This document shows positions 42,137 through 50,649 of a stretch of DNA of 64,000 nt, in pieces (the first letter of the stretch is position 1; the number at the start of each line of letters is the position of its first letter). The notes under the pieces are model-generated. The model was not told where the DNA came from and did not search any database. It was given only the letters and a program-made list of their open reading frames with translations. Both the position numbers and the translations under genes were made by a program. The stretch covers positions 1-64,000 of the forward strand of contig NZ_BJMN01000003.1 in assembly GCF_006539185.1 (NCBI RefSeq), given 5' to 3'. The stretch is from Streptomyces gardneri (GTDB lineage: Bacteria > Actinomycetota > Actinomycetes > Streptomycetales > Streptomycetaceae).

Positions 42137-44470
42137 TTACCTGGACTGCGTGGAGAGGCTCACACCGCTGAAGTCCTGTGCGGCGGCGAGGCTGAAGTAG
42201 ACCCAGCCGGACGGCGGGTTGTCGATCGTCAGGGTCTCGCCGTTGCCGGCGTTGGTGGACTTGGCCTGGTAGCTGCCGGTGGTGGCCCAGCTGCTGCCGC
42301 CGTAGTACAGGTCGGCGTTGCCGGTGCCGCCGCTGCTGGTGATGGTCAGCTGCTTGACGCCGGCGGGCAGGTACACGAAGTGGTAGCTGTAGTTGCCGGC
42401 GGCGGCCGCGAGATTGTCCCGGCGACAGTTCTTGTCGAACTGACGGGGGTCGCTGATGGTGCAGAGCGGGGCGGACGCGGTCGCGGCGGCGTCCGGCAGC
42501 GGACCGCAGTCGGCGGTCGCGCAGGTGGTCGTCAGCCAGGTCGCGAAGTCCGCGTCGTAGCGGGTGCCGATGGTCTGCTTGAGGAAGGTGCGGGCCCCGG
42601 TCCAGTCACCGGCGCGGTACTTGTTGAGCACGGTCTCGACGTCGGCGGGGTGCGCCTGGAGCATGTAGCGGACCGCGAGGAAGCCCCAGCGGTAGACCCG
42701 GTTCGAGTTGACCTCGGGGTCCTCGTCCTGGCCGTAGACGGTGTCGAACAGGTCGCTGAGCTTGTACGTGTTCTTGCGGGCCTCGGCGATCGCGTCGGCG
42801 TTGCGCTCGCCCCGGTAGCCGAACGAGATGTTCTCGGCGATGCCCTCGACCCACCAGATGGTCGGCGTGGTCATGCCCGCCTCGAAGTCGCCGTGCATGT
42901 TGAAGCGGCCGTCGAGGTAGTGGGTGTACTCGTGGTTGAGGTTCCAGATCTGGAAGTCCGGGCGCAGCCAGTGGGCCTCGTGGGCGATGAAGCGGGCCTG
43001 GTTGCCGGCGGCGGCCGGGTTGCCCTCCTCGTACATGCCGCCGTTGTCGACGTCGATGTTGTAGATGGCCCAGGCGTACAGCGCGTACTGGGTGTAGTCG
43101 TCGAAGACGACGACCTCCAGGTTGGTGTTCACGTCACCGGGGATCGCGCCCTTGTCGCCGATGATCCGGTGGAAGTAGGCGTCCTGGTTGACCAGGCTGG
43201 TACAGGTGCTCGCCAGCTGACCGGGGGACATGTCCTGGGCGCGGATCTTCAGGCCCGGGGTGCACGTGTGCTGGATCGGCAGGATCGCCGGGAGCACGCG
43301 GTCGCCCAGGTCGCAGATGCCGTAGGCCGCGCAGTTGTTCCTGTCGTACTGGCGCGTGTACCAGCCCAGGTTCATGGTGATCGGCGCGGTGGGGCCGACG
43401 TTCGGGTAGCGGTTGATCAGGTCCTTCAGCAGCGGCCGGAGCCGGTCCTTGAGCTCGGGGACGTCGAGGCCGTGGCCGAGGTGGCGGCCGACGTTGCTGA
43501 CGACGTCCAGGCGGTTCAGCTGCGCGCTGTTGCGCGTGATGAAGCCGGCCCAGGTGTCGAGGATGGTGGGGTCGGCCTTGAGGGCGGCCCGCCAGCCGCG
43601 GCCGTCGTCCTTGGCCTTGAAGCCGTTCTCGACGACCCACTCGACGTGCTGCATGGCGAGGTTCATCTGGCCGGGCCAGGTGCCGTCGTAGCCGCCGAGC
43701 ATCCACTTGACGACGCCGGCGTACCGGCCGGCCGTGTGGGTGCTGTCGATCAACGTGACGACCTCGTTGAGGATCTCGCCGTTGGCGTCGGTGACGTCCT
43801 TGCTGCGCGGGGAGGCGAAGAAGGCGTCCAGGGCGCCGCGCGCCGCGCTGTCGAGCGCCGTGCCGTAGTCACCGACGACGTCCGCGTTGTTGTCCTGCAC
43901 GTAGTAACCGGCGCGCAGGAAGAGGACCAACTGGCCGATGGAGGCACTGTTGGTGCCGGCGTACGTGGCGGAGGCGTCGCGCAGCGCGTTGGCGACGGTC
44001 ACCATCTGGGCCTCGTGGAAGGCCTTGCGCGCGTTCTCCCCGGTGAGGCCGAACAGCGGGTAGGTGCAGTTGATCCGGGGGAGAGCCTTGAGCTGCTGGA
44101 CGAGGGCGCTGCCCGTGGCGTTGACGACCCCGCCGAGGTCGGGGCACTCGTCGGCGGCGGCGGCCGAGGACTGCTTGCCGACCTTGACGGACGCGACCTT
44201 CGGGGCGGGTGCCGGGCCCGATTCCTCGGTGCTGTCCTGCGCGGAGATACGGAAGCGGGAGCTGTTGCTCATCGCGTCGGGCGACTTGGGCACCGGGATC
44301 GACCGCGGCGCCGAGGCCGCGGCTCCCGATGAGTTCGTACGGGCCGGGGTCGTGGCGCCGGCGGAGGCGGCCTGGGCCTGCGGCGCGAACAGGCCGAGCG
44401 CGATGAACACGGCTGCGCCGAGCGCGGGAAGTCTGCGCGCGTTGGCTCTCGATATCCGGAACGGGTGCAT
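42137..44470 (-). CDS. Secreted M9 microbial collagenase
   Basis: A 777-aa exported zinc metalloprotease of family M9. The signal peptide is residues 1-34 (ending APQAQA). The M9 N-terminal activator domain is about 110-400. The catalytic domain contains HEYTH (513-517), with both His as zinc ligands and Glu as the base, and a downstream WWVEGIAENIS whose Glu is the likely third ligand. A C-terminal pre-peptidase (PPC) beta-sandwich (about 680-777, YSYHFVYLPAGVKQL) binds substrate. GGAGG lies upstream of the ATG at 44470. It should digest collagen-like material outside the cell. Single gene, with its own terminator. Confidence 0.92.
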   Translation of the reverse strand: MHPFRISRANARRLPALGAAVFIALGLFAPQAQAASAGATTPARTNSSGAAASAPRSIPVPKSPDAMSNSSRFRISAQDSTEESGPAPAPKVASVKVGKQSSAAAADECPDLGGVVNATGSALVQQLKALPRINCTYPLFGLTGENARKAFHEAQMVTVANALRDASATYAGTNSASIGQLVLFLRAGYYVQDNNADVVGDYGTALDSAARGALDAFFASPRSKDVTDANGEILNEVVTLIDSTHTAGRYAGVVKWMLGGYDGTWPGQMNLAMQHVEWVVENGFKAKDDGRGWRAALKADPTILDTWAGFITRNSAQLNRLDVVSNVGRHLGHGLDVPELKDRLRPLLKDLINRYPNVGPTAPITMNLGWYTRQYDRNNCAAYGICDLGDRVLPAILPIQHTCTPGLKIRAQDMSPGQLASTCTSLVNQDAYFHRIIGDKGAIPGDVNTNLEVVVFDDYTQYALYAWAIYNIDVDNGGMYEEGNPAAAGNQARFIAHEAHWLRPDFQIWNLNHEYTHYLDGRFNMHGDFEAGMTTPTIWWVEGIAENISFGYRGERNADAIAEARKNTYKLSDLFDTVYGQDEDPEVNSNRVYRWGFLAVRYMLQAHPADVETVLNKYRAGDWTGARTFLKQTIGTRYDADFATWLTTTCATADCGPLPDAAATASAPLCTISDPRQFDKNCRRDNLAAAAGNYSYHFVYLPAGVKQLTITSSGGTGNADLYYGGSSWATTGSYQAKSTNAGNGETLTIDNPPSGWVYFSLAAAQDFSGVSLSTQSR

Positions 44471-44657
44471 CTGTGGGGGCCTCCGGGGCCGTTGTGGCCG
44501 CGCTGGGACGCGCGGCCAATGATGTGTGACATGTAAAATTGCACAAGTCCTCGCCCGGTGGAAGCCTTCCGGCCAGATTGATCGGCCCCTACGACTGCAA
44601 GTTGGGCGTTCCCCCTGCCGGAGCCCCGTGGCGCGCGCCGTAGATTCCCGGGGCCGA

Positions 44658-45168
44658 TCAGCGTGTGAAGGCGGCCCGGGTGGCGGTGTGTTCGGCCCGG
44701 GCTGCCACGCGTGCAGCGAACCGGCGCAACAGGTGCTCACCCGACCGGCTGAGCGGGGCGTCCTCCAGGAAGCGCACACCCCAGGTCGTGGACCCCAGGC
44801 GGAACGCCTGCTGCGGGCGTCCTTCGCAGTCGGCCAGGGTGGCGGCGCCGGCGGGCGGTGGGAACCGTTCGCCTGCCGGGCGCAGCTCGACCGGGAGAGG
44901 GTCGCACTTCGCGAAGAGCGGGTCGGTGTCGGCGGCGGAAGTCGGTACGACGGCCCGGTGCTTGGTCGGCGTGGTGGAACCCGAGTCCGCGGCGACGGCC
45001 TCCGGCCCCGCCAGCACCCAGGACGTTGACACCCTCGACGCCCGTCAGGTCAGGGGTGAGTGCCCCGTCGTCCTCCGGCGCGTCGGGCCGGATGGTCAGT
45101 CCGGCTTCGGCGAGTGCAGCGCTCACGTCGACCCGGGTCTCCGTCGCCGGGTCCCGCACCACGACCAC
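44658..45168 (-). pseudogene. Frameshifted gene remnant, family not recognised
   Basis: Two overlapping minus-strand frames have strong coding bias and look like one gene broken by a frameshift near 45010-45030. The upstream piece starts at GTG 45168 (VVVVRDPATETRVDV) and runs through LTGVEGVNVLGAG. The downstream piece continues VLAGPEAVAADSGS to the TGA at 44658, containing TLADCEGRPQQAFRLGST and a helical tail. Intact length would be about 165 residues. The downstream part alone, from a GTG at 45032, could still encode 124 residues. Confidence 0.4.
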
Positions 45169-45178
45169 CGACCATCGC

Positions 45179-45292
45179 CTACTCGTCGCATTCGAGCCAC
45201 TTGGGGCGATCGCGGCAGGGCCCCTGTGAGCCGAACACCGCGAGCGGCGCGCAGGGGCCTCCTGGCCGGCCTTCCGTCGCGTCGAGAGCCAC
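45179..45292 (-). pseudogene. Short coding-like remnant
   Basis: A 37-codon minus-strand frame with GC-rich third positions (VALDATEGRPGG..., ending CRDRPKWLECDE-stop) lies just upstream of the frameshifted remnant. It has four Cys/Trp-containing positions typical of a small secreted or metal-binding tail, but no start signal of its own. It is probably the 3' end of another decayed gene. Confidence 0.3.
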
Positions 45293-45912
45293 TCCTCCGC
45301 GCCGGGTCGGTGCGAGCAGTCAAACAGGCTTCACATCGAAGAGGCGATTGGACTGAGGCACGGAATGAGGCCCTCGCGGGCGGCTGACGTACAGAGAATC
45401 ATCCAAGAGGTAAATCTGCGAGTAGGGGGCACATCTGCGAGGAGCAATACGGATTGGATCTCGCGGATGCGTTCGTGTGCTGGGCGGTCCGACGGTTCGG
45501 CTGCAGGCCGAAGGTCCGGCCTCGACGAGGGGCAGCAGCCCGATTGCGATCAGGGCGACCGGCCTATCGGGACGCACTCTCCTGGTACCCGGTGCGTGAT
45601 CTTAGACATGAGTCCGCATGTGCGGCACCGATTGCTGTGAAGTCCGCTGATCTGCAATTTCCTGGAACCCTTTCCGTGCGGGGAACGGGATCAGCGGGGA
45701 AGGGTGTTGAGGCCCAGGTCAGGGCAGTGATGGGCCGGGCAGGAGAGGGCGAGGTCGGGACCCCTTCATGGAATGAGCAAGGGGAATTCGTCCATTCGGC
45801 TGGTGGATGCGACGCATGGTCCGGAAGGAAATTTTCTTTCCGGTAGCGTCGATCGAGACGCAGGTCACAGAAGTGACGACTGTTCGTTTCCGGCTTGGTG
45901 AGGCGTGTTTCC
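45293..45912. other. Gene-poor region upstream of the molbindin gene
   Basis: About 620 bases with no convincing gene. Base composition is less GC-rich than the neighbours, with several AT-rich patches (for example 45400-45460 and 45830-45842), which suggests foreign or decayed DNA or a regulatory leader. A hairpin at 45821-45843 is listed separately. Confidence 0.5.
45821..45843 (+). promoter_or_regulatory. AT-rich hairpin in the molbindin leader
   Basis: CCGGAAGGAAA-AT-TTTCTTTCCGG forms an 11-bp stem with one G-U pair, 70 bases before the molbindin ATG. The two-base loop suggests that as DNA it acts as a palindromic protein-binding site. It could be a ModE-like operator or a terminator of an upstream remnant; no family match is claimed. 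Confidence 0.4.
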
Positions 45913-46335
45913 ATGACCCTCCTGTCCATTCGCAACCAGCTCCCCGGCACCGTCACCGCCGTCACCACGGGTGAGGCCATGGCGTCTGTGAAGGTGCGCC
46001 TGGACGGCGGTCAGAACATCACCGCCGCCATCACCGCCGACGCGGTCAAGGACCTGGGCCTGGCCGAGGGTTCCGCGGTCAAGGCACTGGTGAAGTCCAC
46101 CGAGGTCGCCCTCGCGACCGGCCCGGTGGAGGGCATCTCCATCCGCAACCAGCTCGCGGGTTCCGTCACCGAGGTGGCGACCGGTGGGGCCATGGGCTCG
46201 GTGAAGGTCTCCGTGGAGGGCGGCGGGCTGACCGCCGCGATCACCAAGGACGCCGTCGAGGACCTCGGCCTGAAGGCCGGCTCCTCCGTCGTCGCCCTGA
46301 TCAAGTCGACCGAGATCTCGCTTGCTTCCGCCTGA
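45913..46335 (+). CDS. mop: Molbindin: two-Mop-domain molybdate-binding protein
   Basis: A 140-aa cytoplasmic protein made of two tandem Mop/TOBE domains (residues about 4-70 and 74-138). Each starts SIRNQLPGTVT or SIRNQLAGSVT and ends VKALVKSTEVALA or VVALIKSTEISLA. Molbindins oligomerise and bind molybdate or tungstate at subunit interfaces, buffering the intracellular pool. GAGG lies ten bases upstream of the ATG at 45913. Convergent with the modA gene. Confidence 0.92.
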   Translation: MTLLSIRNQLPGTVTAVTTGEAMASVKVRLDGGQNITAAITADAVKDLGLAEGSAVKALVKSTEVALATGPVEGISIRNQLAGSVTEVATGGAMGSVKVSVEGGGLTAAITKDAVEDLGLKAGSSVVALIKSTEISLASA

Positions 46336-46361
46336 TTGCTCTCGCGCTGGTGAACCGGGCG

Positions 46362-46541
46362 TCAGGACCAGAGCTGACGTCGGTGCCAGCCGTCCGGCTC
46401 CCGCTCGTACCGGAGCCGGACATGGACGCGGGGCGCGGCGGCCTGCCAGAACTCGACGACGTCGGGCACGACCGTGTGCCGGCCGAGTTCTCCGGCATGA
46501 GGCTCTCCCAGTCTCCGGGCGTTGGTGTCGGGGCAATCAGA
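46362..46541 (-). pseudogene. 3' fragment of a pyridoxamine 5'-phosphate oxidase-type gene
   Basis: A 59-codon minus-strand remnant without a start. Its sequence VVPDVVEFWQAAAPRVHVRL, continuing RYEREPDGWHRRQLW, matches the C-terminal signature of pyridoxamine/pyridoxal phosphate oxidases (EFWQ...R..R.RY...GW....L), the part that binds FMN phosphate and the pyridoxal ring. Everything upstream of 46541 is gone. It lies between mop and the modA terminator. Confidence 0.7.
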
Positions 46542-46594
46542 GGACTACGACCGTCGCCTCGGCCGGGTGGCGATGAGAGGGAGAAGACATAGGG

Positions 46595-46635
46595 GCGAGG
46601 GGCTGCCCGTTCCCCCGGGACGGGCAGCCCCTCGC
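46595..46635 (-). terminator. Terminator after modA
   Basis: A perfect 16-bp inverted repeat (46595-46610 with 46620-46635) and a 9-nt loop, starting 23 bases beyond the modA stop on the minus strand. It ends transcription before any modB gene could follow. Confidence 0.9.
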
Positions 46636-46657
46636 GTCCTGAGTGATCCCGGATCCG

Positions 46658-47473
46658 CTACGGCTTCTGGAAGCCGGCGTCCTGGAGGATCTTCTGGCCC
46701 TCGGGCGAGGACAGCCAGGCGACGAAGGCGGCGGCGGCCTCGGCGTTCTTGGAGTCCTTGATCGTGGCGGCCGGGTACTTCGCGATGGCGTTCTGGCCGT
46801 CGGGGATCTCGACGGCGTCGACCTTGTCCTTGGCGCTCTCGGCGTCGGTCTTGTAGACGAGACCGGCGTCGGCCTCGCCGAGCTCGACCTTGCTGAGGAC
46901 GGCGCGCACGTTGGGCTCCTGGGAGACCGGCTTCACCGTGACCTTCTGGGCGTCGAGGACCTGCTTGCTGTACTTGCCGGCCGGCACCTCGGGCGCGGCA
47001 AGCACGACCTTGAGCTTGGTGTCGGCGAGGTCCTTGAGCTCGTCGACCTTGTGCGGGTTGCCTTCGCCGGTGGCGATGACGAGCCGGTTCTTGGCGATGA
47101 TCGCGGGGGTGCCCGTGTCGGCCTTGACCTTGTCCATGCTCTTGGTGTCGGCGGTGACCAGGACGTCGGCGGGGGAGCCCTGGGCGACCTGGGCCACGAG
47201 CTCCTGCGAGCCGGCGAAGGAGAAGGTGATCTTCGTACCCGGGTGGGACTTCTCGTAGGCGGCACCGGCGGTCTTGAAGACGTTGGTGAGGGAGGCCGCG
47301 GCGAGAACCGTCAGGTTCGCCTTGGGTGCGGCGCTCGCGGAGCCGGAGGCGGTGGACCCGCCGGTGTCCTTCTTGGTGTCGTCGCTCGAACACGCCGACA
47401 GCGGGACGAGCAGGGCGGCGGTGAGGGCGGCGGCGGCCGTGCGGCGTCTGACGGGGGTGAGGATGGTGGACAT
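46658..47473 (-). CDS. modA: Molybdate-binding lipoprotein ModA
   Basis: A 271-aa extracytoplasmic binding protein. The signal peptide ends at lipobox LSACS (Cys about residue 28). A Ser/Thr/Ala-rich linker follows, then the ModA fold: LTVLAAASLTNVFKTAG with oxyanion-binding Ser residues, TFSFAGSQELVAQVAQGSPADV (in part) and the second-lobe ADAGLVYKTDA. It should capture molybdate for an ABC importer. Unusually, no modB permease or modC ATPase is nearby; a strong terminator follows directly. Confidence 0.93.
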   Translation of the reverse strand: MSTILTPVRRRTAAAALTAALLVPLSACSSDDTKKDTGGSTASGSASAAPKANLTVLAAASLTNVFKTAGAAYEKSHPGTKITFSFAGSQELVAQVAQGSPADVLVTADTKSMDKVKADTGTPAIIAKNRLVIATGEGNPHKVDELKDLADTKLKVVLAAPEVPAGKYSKQVLDAQKVTVKPVSQEPNVRAVLSKVELGEADAGLVYKTDAESAKDKVDAVEIPDGQNAIAKYPAATIKDSKNAEAAAAFVAWLSSPEGQKILQDAGFQKP

Positions 47474-47567
47474 GAGGGTCTGATTCTCCTTGGGGACGAA
47501 CGGAAAGTGCGGTGGGAGGCCTGCCGCGCCGACGGCCGATGTTCCTGCGGTACTGCGTGAGGGATGG

Positions 47568-47957
47568 TCAGGTGCGGTCGATGTGCACGCTGGTCGATTT
47601 CACGCGGGCGGTGGCCTGCATACCGACTTCCAGTCCCAGCTCCTCCACGGCTTCACGGGTGAGGAGGGAGACCAGGCGATGCGGTCCGGCCTGGATGGTG
47701 ACCTGCGCCGCGATGTCGCCGAGCTTGATCCCCGTGACGATGCCCGGGAAGGCGTTGCGCGCCGAGGTGTACGACGCGTCGTCGTCGCCGCTCTGGGCGA
47801 TCTCGGTGGAGAACGCCGCGAGCGACTTGCCGTCGATGACACGCCGGCCGCTCTCGTCCCGGTGGGTCGAGACCCTGCCTGCGTCCGCCCAGCGCCGCGC
47901 GGTGTCCGGGCTCACGCCCAGCAGCCGTGCGGCCTGCCCGATGGTGTAGGACTGCAT
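47568..47957 (-). CDS. HTH-TOBE molybdate-responsive regulator
   Basis: A 129-aa cytoplasmic protein. The N-terminal MerR/excisionase-type HTH (residues 1-52, YTIGQAARLLGVSPDTARRW) is fused to one TOBE/Mop domain (about 62-128, FPGIVTGIKLGDIAAQVTIQ). It combines DNA binding with molybdate sensing in a layout different from classic ModE. It probably controls modA, 95 bases downstream on the same strand, and perhaps mop. The promoter spacing implies leaderless translation from the ATG at 47957; an in-frame GTG lies nine bases earlier. Confidence 0.88.
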   Translation of the reverse strand: MQSYTIGQAARLLGVSPDTARRWADAGRVSTHRDESGRRVIDGKSLAAFSTEIAQSGDDDASYTSARNAFPGIVTGIKLGDIAAQVTIQAGPHRLVSLLTREAVEELGLEVGMQATARVKSTSVHIDRT

Positions 47958-47964
47958 GTGCGAC

Positions 47965-47994
47965 ACCGTAGGCCGCTCAGGCTCTCATCTGCAA
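47965..47994 (-). promoter_or_regulatory. Promoter of the HTH-TOBE/modA unit
   Basis: On the minus strand TTGCAG (47994-47989) and TACGGT (47970-47965) are 18 bases apart, a good match to the Streptomyces vegetative -35 and -10 elements. Transcription would start at about the ATG at 47957. Confidence 0.6.
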
Positions 47995-48159
47995 CAAGCC
48001 CGTAGGACTCTCCATGGCGAATGAGAGCGTAGTTGGAGAAAGGGACGAGGGGAGAGGTCTCGCGTCTCGCCGGTCGCGTCGGCGGGTCGCTGCAACAGCT
48101 GCGGCGCCACTTTCCTCCAGTCGTGACGCCCGCCCCCTGGGGGATCATCTAAGGGGCAT

Positions 48160-48214
48160 TTCGCTTCATCGTCTTCGCACCTACGATGGCTGAACTCGCA
48201 TTCACCTCGTGAAT
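48160..48214 (+). promoter_or_regulatory. Promoter and palindromic operator before a broken oxidase gene
   Basis: TTCGCT (48160-48165) and TACGAT (48182-48187), 16 bases apart, form a plausible promoter. Just downstream CATTCAC-CTC-GTGAATG (48199-48215) is a perfect 7-bp palindrome, typical of a repressor operator. The control elements survive although the gene behind them is destroyed. Confidence 0.5.
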
Positions 48215-48256
48215 GTGAGGAGCGGGTCTGGCCCGTGCGTAAGCAAGGAGTCCCGT

Positions 48257-48501
48257 ATGCAGGTCGATCATCTTCTCCGCCTGGTCCGGCCAGCGCGCTG
48301 GTCGTGGGGATCGAGGAGGTCTACCCGCACTGCCCCAAGTCGCTCCTGCGCAGCGGAGCCTGGAAGCAGGAGCAGTGGCTGCCGGCGGACGCCCAGCCGA
48401 CCTCCGCCGAGGTGACGCTGGCCCAGCTGCGGATGCCGGAGCTGACGATCGACGACATCGAGCAGGCGGAGGCGGATTCGCTGAAGTACCGGTACGAGTG
48501 A
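48257..48501 (+). pseudogene. Internally deleted PPOX-type flavin oxidase gene
   Basis: An intact start (AGGAG, seven bases, ATG at 48257) and a few codons (MQVDHLLRLV) run out of frame into the C-terminal end of an FMN split-barrel protein. That end, about 48290-48501, reads ALVVGIEEVYPHCPKSLLRS, then the tail ELTIDDIEQAEADSLKYRYE. The family is normally about 200 residues, so roughly 130 internal codons are missing and the two ends no longer share a frame. Confidence 0.75.
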
Positions 48502-48645
48502 CGGGCCTAGCGGCGCTTGCGGAACCACCGGACCAGCTGGGCGCGGAGTCTTCACAGGTGCACGGCGTGGGCGGTGAGCCGGACGGCGCGTCCGGGAAAT
48601 CCCCCGGGCGGCGACCGGAAACACCGAGGCCCGACACTGGGCGCC

Positions 48646-49869
48646 ATGCCGCCCACGACGCATGCAACCCCCTCAGCGCCCGCCGGGCCTGCGCAGCTAC
48701 ATCCTCGGGCCGCCCAGGCGGTGACGTGGGCCGAGGCAAGGATGCTGGCGTACGGAGCGGCGCGGCCGATCGTGAGCCGGTCCGTCCCGCTCCATGACGC
48801 CGCGGGTCTGACGCTCGCCGAGGACCTGCGTACCCTCCGCCCCGTCCCGGCTTTCGACACGGCGGCCATGGACGGCTTCGCCGTGTCCGGCCCGGGGCCG
48901 TGGCGGATTCGGGGCATCACGCGGGCCGGGACGGCGTGGCGGGGGACGCTGGGCGCGGGCGACGGCGTGGAGATCTCCACCGGAGCCCTGGTGCCGTCAG
49001 GGGCGGTCGCGGTTCTGCCGAAGGAGCTGGCGTCGTTCGCCGACGGTCGGGTGCGCGGGCCCGAGCAGCCGGAAGGTCGGCACATCCGGCGCACGGGCGA
49101 GGACGCCGCCGCGGGCGACCGCCTCGCGCCGGGCGGAACGCGCATCGGCCCGGCACTGATCGGACTTGCCGCTGCCTGCGGCCACGACACCCTGCCGGTC
49201 CGTCCACGTCCGCGTGTCGGCCTGCTGGTCAGCGGTGACGAACTCGACCTCTCGGGCGTCCCGCGGTCTGGTCGGGTCCGCGACGCGCTCGGGCCGCTGA
49301 TCCCCGCCCTGGTGGCCGAAATCGGTGGCGAGACGGTGTCATCGCGGCACGTCCCGGACCTGCCGGCGGGCGGCCTCGCCGCAGCCGTGCACGCGCGACA
49401 CGACGCCGAGGTCGTCGTGGTCACCGGCTCGACCTCCGTAGGAGACACCGACCAGCTCCGACGGCTCCTCGCCGACGCCGGAGCCCGCCTGGTCATCGAC
49501 ACCGTCGCCTGCCGCCCGGGCCATCCCATGCTGCTCGCCCTGCTCCGCACCGGGCGCTGGGTGGTGGGACTACCCGGCAATCCGTACGCGGCCCTGGTCG
49601 CCGCCCGCACCCTCCTCGGCCCTCTGATCGCCGGACTGTCGGGGCGCCCCCTCGCGCCCCTCCCTCACCTGCCGGTCCGGGGCCGGGCGCAGATGTCGCC
49701 CGGGCTCACCCGTGTGGTCCCCGTCTCCTGGGCCGGTGGCGAGGCCTGCATCGTCGGCGGTCACGGGGCGGCCTTCCTCCGAGGCGCCGCCGTGGCCGAC
49801 GCCCTGGCTGCGCTTCCGCCGGGCTGGATGGACGGGGACCCGGCGCCCCTGCTGCTCCAGGGCGGTTGA
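48646..49869 (+). CDS. moeA: Molybdopterin molybdenumtransferase MoeA
   Basis: A 407-aa cytoplasmic enzyme that inserts molybdate into adenylylated molybdopterin. MoeA domain features are present: RPVPAFDTAAMDGFAV (about residues 66-81), a beta-barrel with VEISTGALVPSGAVAVLPKE, and the MPT-binding domain GLLVSGDEL, VVVTGSTSVGDTD and LPGNPYAALVA. The C-terminal domain IV is present but short. Glycine in the usual GGxS motif is partly changed (TGSTSVG). A GACACT box ten bases before the ATG suggests leaderless translation. Fits the molybdenum theme of the region. Confidence 0.9.
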   Translation: MPPTTHATPSAPAGPAQLHPRAAQAVTWAEARMLAYGAARPIVSRSVPLHDAAGLTLAEDLRTLRPVPAFDTAAMDGFAVSGPGPWRIRGITRAGTAWRGTLGAGDGVEISTGALVPSGAVAVLPKELASFADGRVRGPEQPEGRHIRRTGEDAAAGDRLAPGGTRIGPALIGLAAACGHDTLPVRPRPRVGLLVSGDELDLSGVPRSGRVRDALGPLIPALVAEIGGETVSSRHVPDLPAGGLAAAVHARHDAEVVVVTGSTSVGDTDQLRRLLADAGARLVIDTVACRPGHPMLLALLRTGRWVVGLPGNPYAALVAARTLLGPLIAGLSGRPLAPLPHLPVRGRAQMSPGLTRVVPVSWAGGEACIVGGHGAAFLRGAAVADALAALPPGWMDGDPAPLLLQGG

Positions 49870-49908
49870 AGACGCCCGTCAGAGGGGGCGAAGGCGCCGG
49901 GCGACGGG

Positions 49909-50370
49909 TCAGCCCTTCGCGGCCTCCTCGATGAGCGCACGGATCCGCAAGGGCATCTCCTCGTAGAGCGAGATGGCCGTACTGGTCCGCACCACACCAG
50001 GCGCAGAGAGAATCCGACTGGTGACGCGGTGGAGGTCGGCGGTGTCGCGGGCGACCACCTTCACCAGCAGGTCCGCCTCTCCCGTGGTGGCATGCATCTC
50101 GATCACTTCGGGGAGGGATCGGAGGATCTCCACCGCGCGCGGCGTACTGGTCTGGCTGACCGCGATGGACACGAAGGCGACCAGCCCGCGGCCGAGAAGG
50201 GCTGGATCGACACGACGGGTGAACTCACGGAGTGCTCCCGACTGCTGCATGCGCTGCAAGCGGGAACTCAAGGTGTTACGGGCGATCCCCAGCCGCCTGG
50301 CGAGCGCCAAGGCCGTGGCGTCCGGCTCGTCGTCGAGAGCCAGGAGGATCCGTGCATCAAGACTGTCCAT
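49909..50370 (-). CDS. Lrp/AsnC family regulator
   Basis: A 153-aa DNA-binding protein. The N-terminal HTH (residues 1-55, ALARRLGIARNTLSSRLQRM) and C-terminal RAM ligand domain (about 65-140, FVSIAVSQTSTPRAVEILRS, then ATTGEADLLVKVVARD) are complete. Such proteins sense amino acids and control their transport or metabolism. It is divergent from the YitT-like gene, separated by 279 bp, and may regulate it. Confidence 0.92.
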   Translation of the reverse strand: MDSLDARILLALDDEPDATALALARRLGIARNTLSSRLQRMQQSGALREFTRRVDPALLGRGLVAFVSIAVSQTSTPRAVEILRSLPEVIEMHATTGEADLLVKVVARDTADLHRVTSRILSAPGVVRTSTAISLYEEMPLRIRALIEEAAKG

Positions 50371-50649
50371 CTGAGCATTCTGCCTCCAATCTCACCCTTC
50401 ATGCTTCACTATGCTCAACCCGAGGGATGAGCATTTGCGCTTGTGCAGCCCACTTCTGCAATCTGGCGACATGCGCCAGTCCAACTCAACGCGTCGAGTC
50501 CCCCAACATCCCGCACCCCCTGCACGCTCCGGGCGGCAGGTCGTCCCGTGCGCGAGGCAGCCCAGGAACAGCCAGACGGCCTTCGCCGGCGGCAGCCTCA
50601 ACGACCGGGTTCTGCGCATACCCACCGGTGCCCAGAGCGGAGCCGCCCG

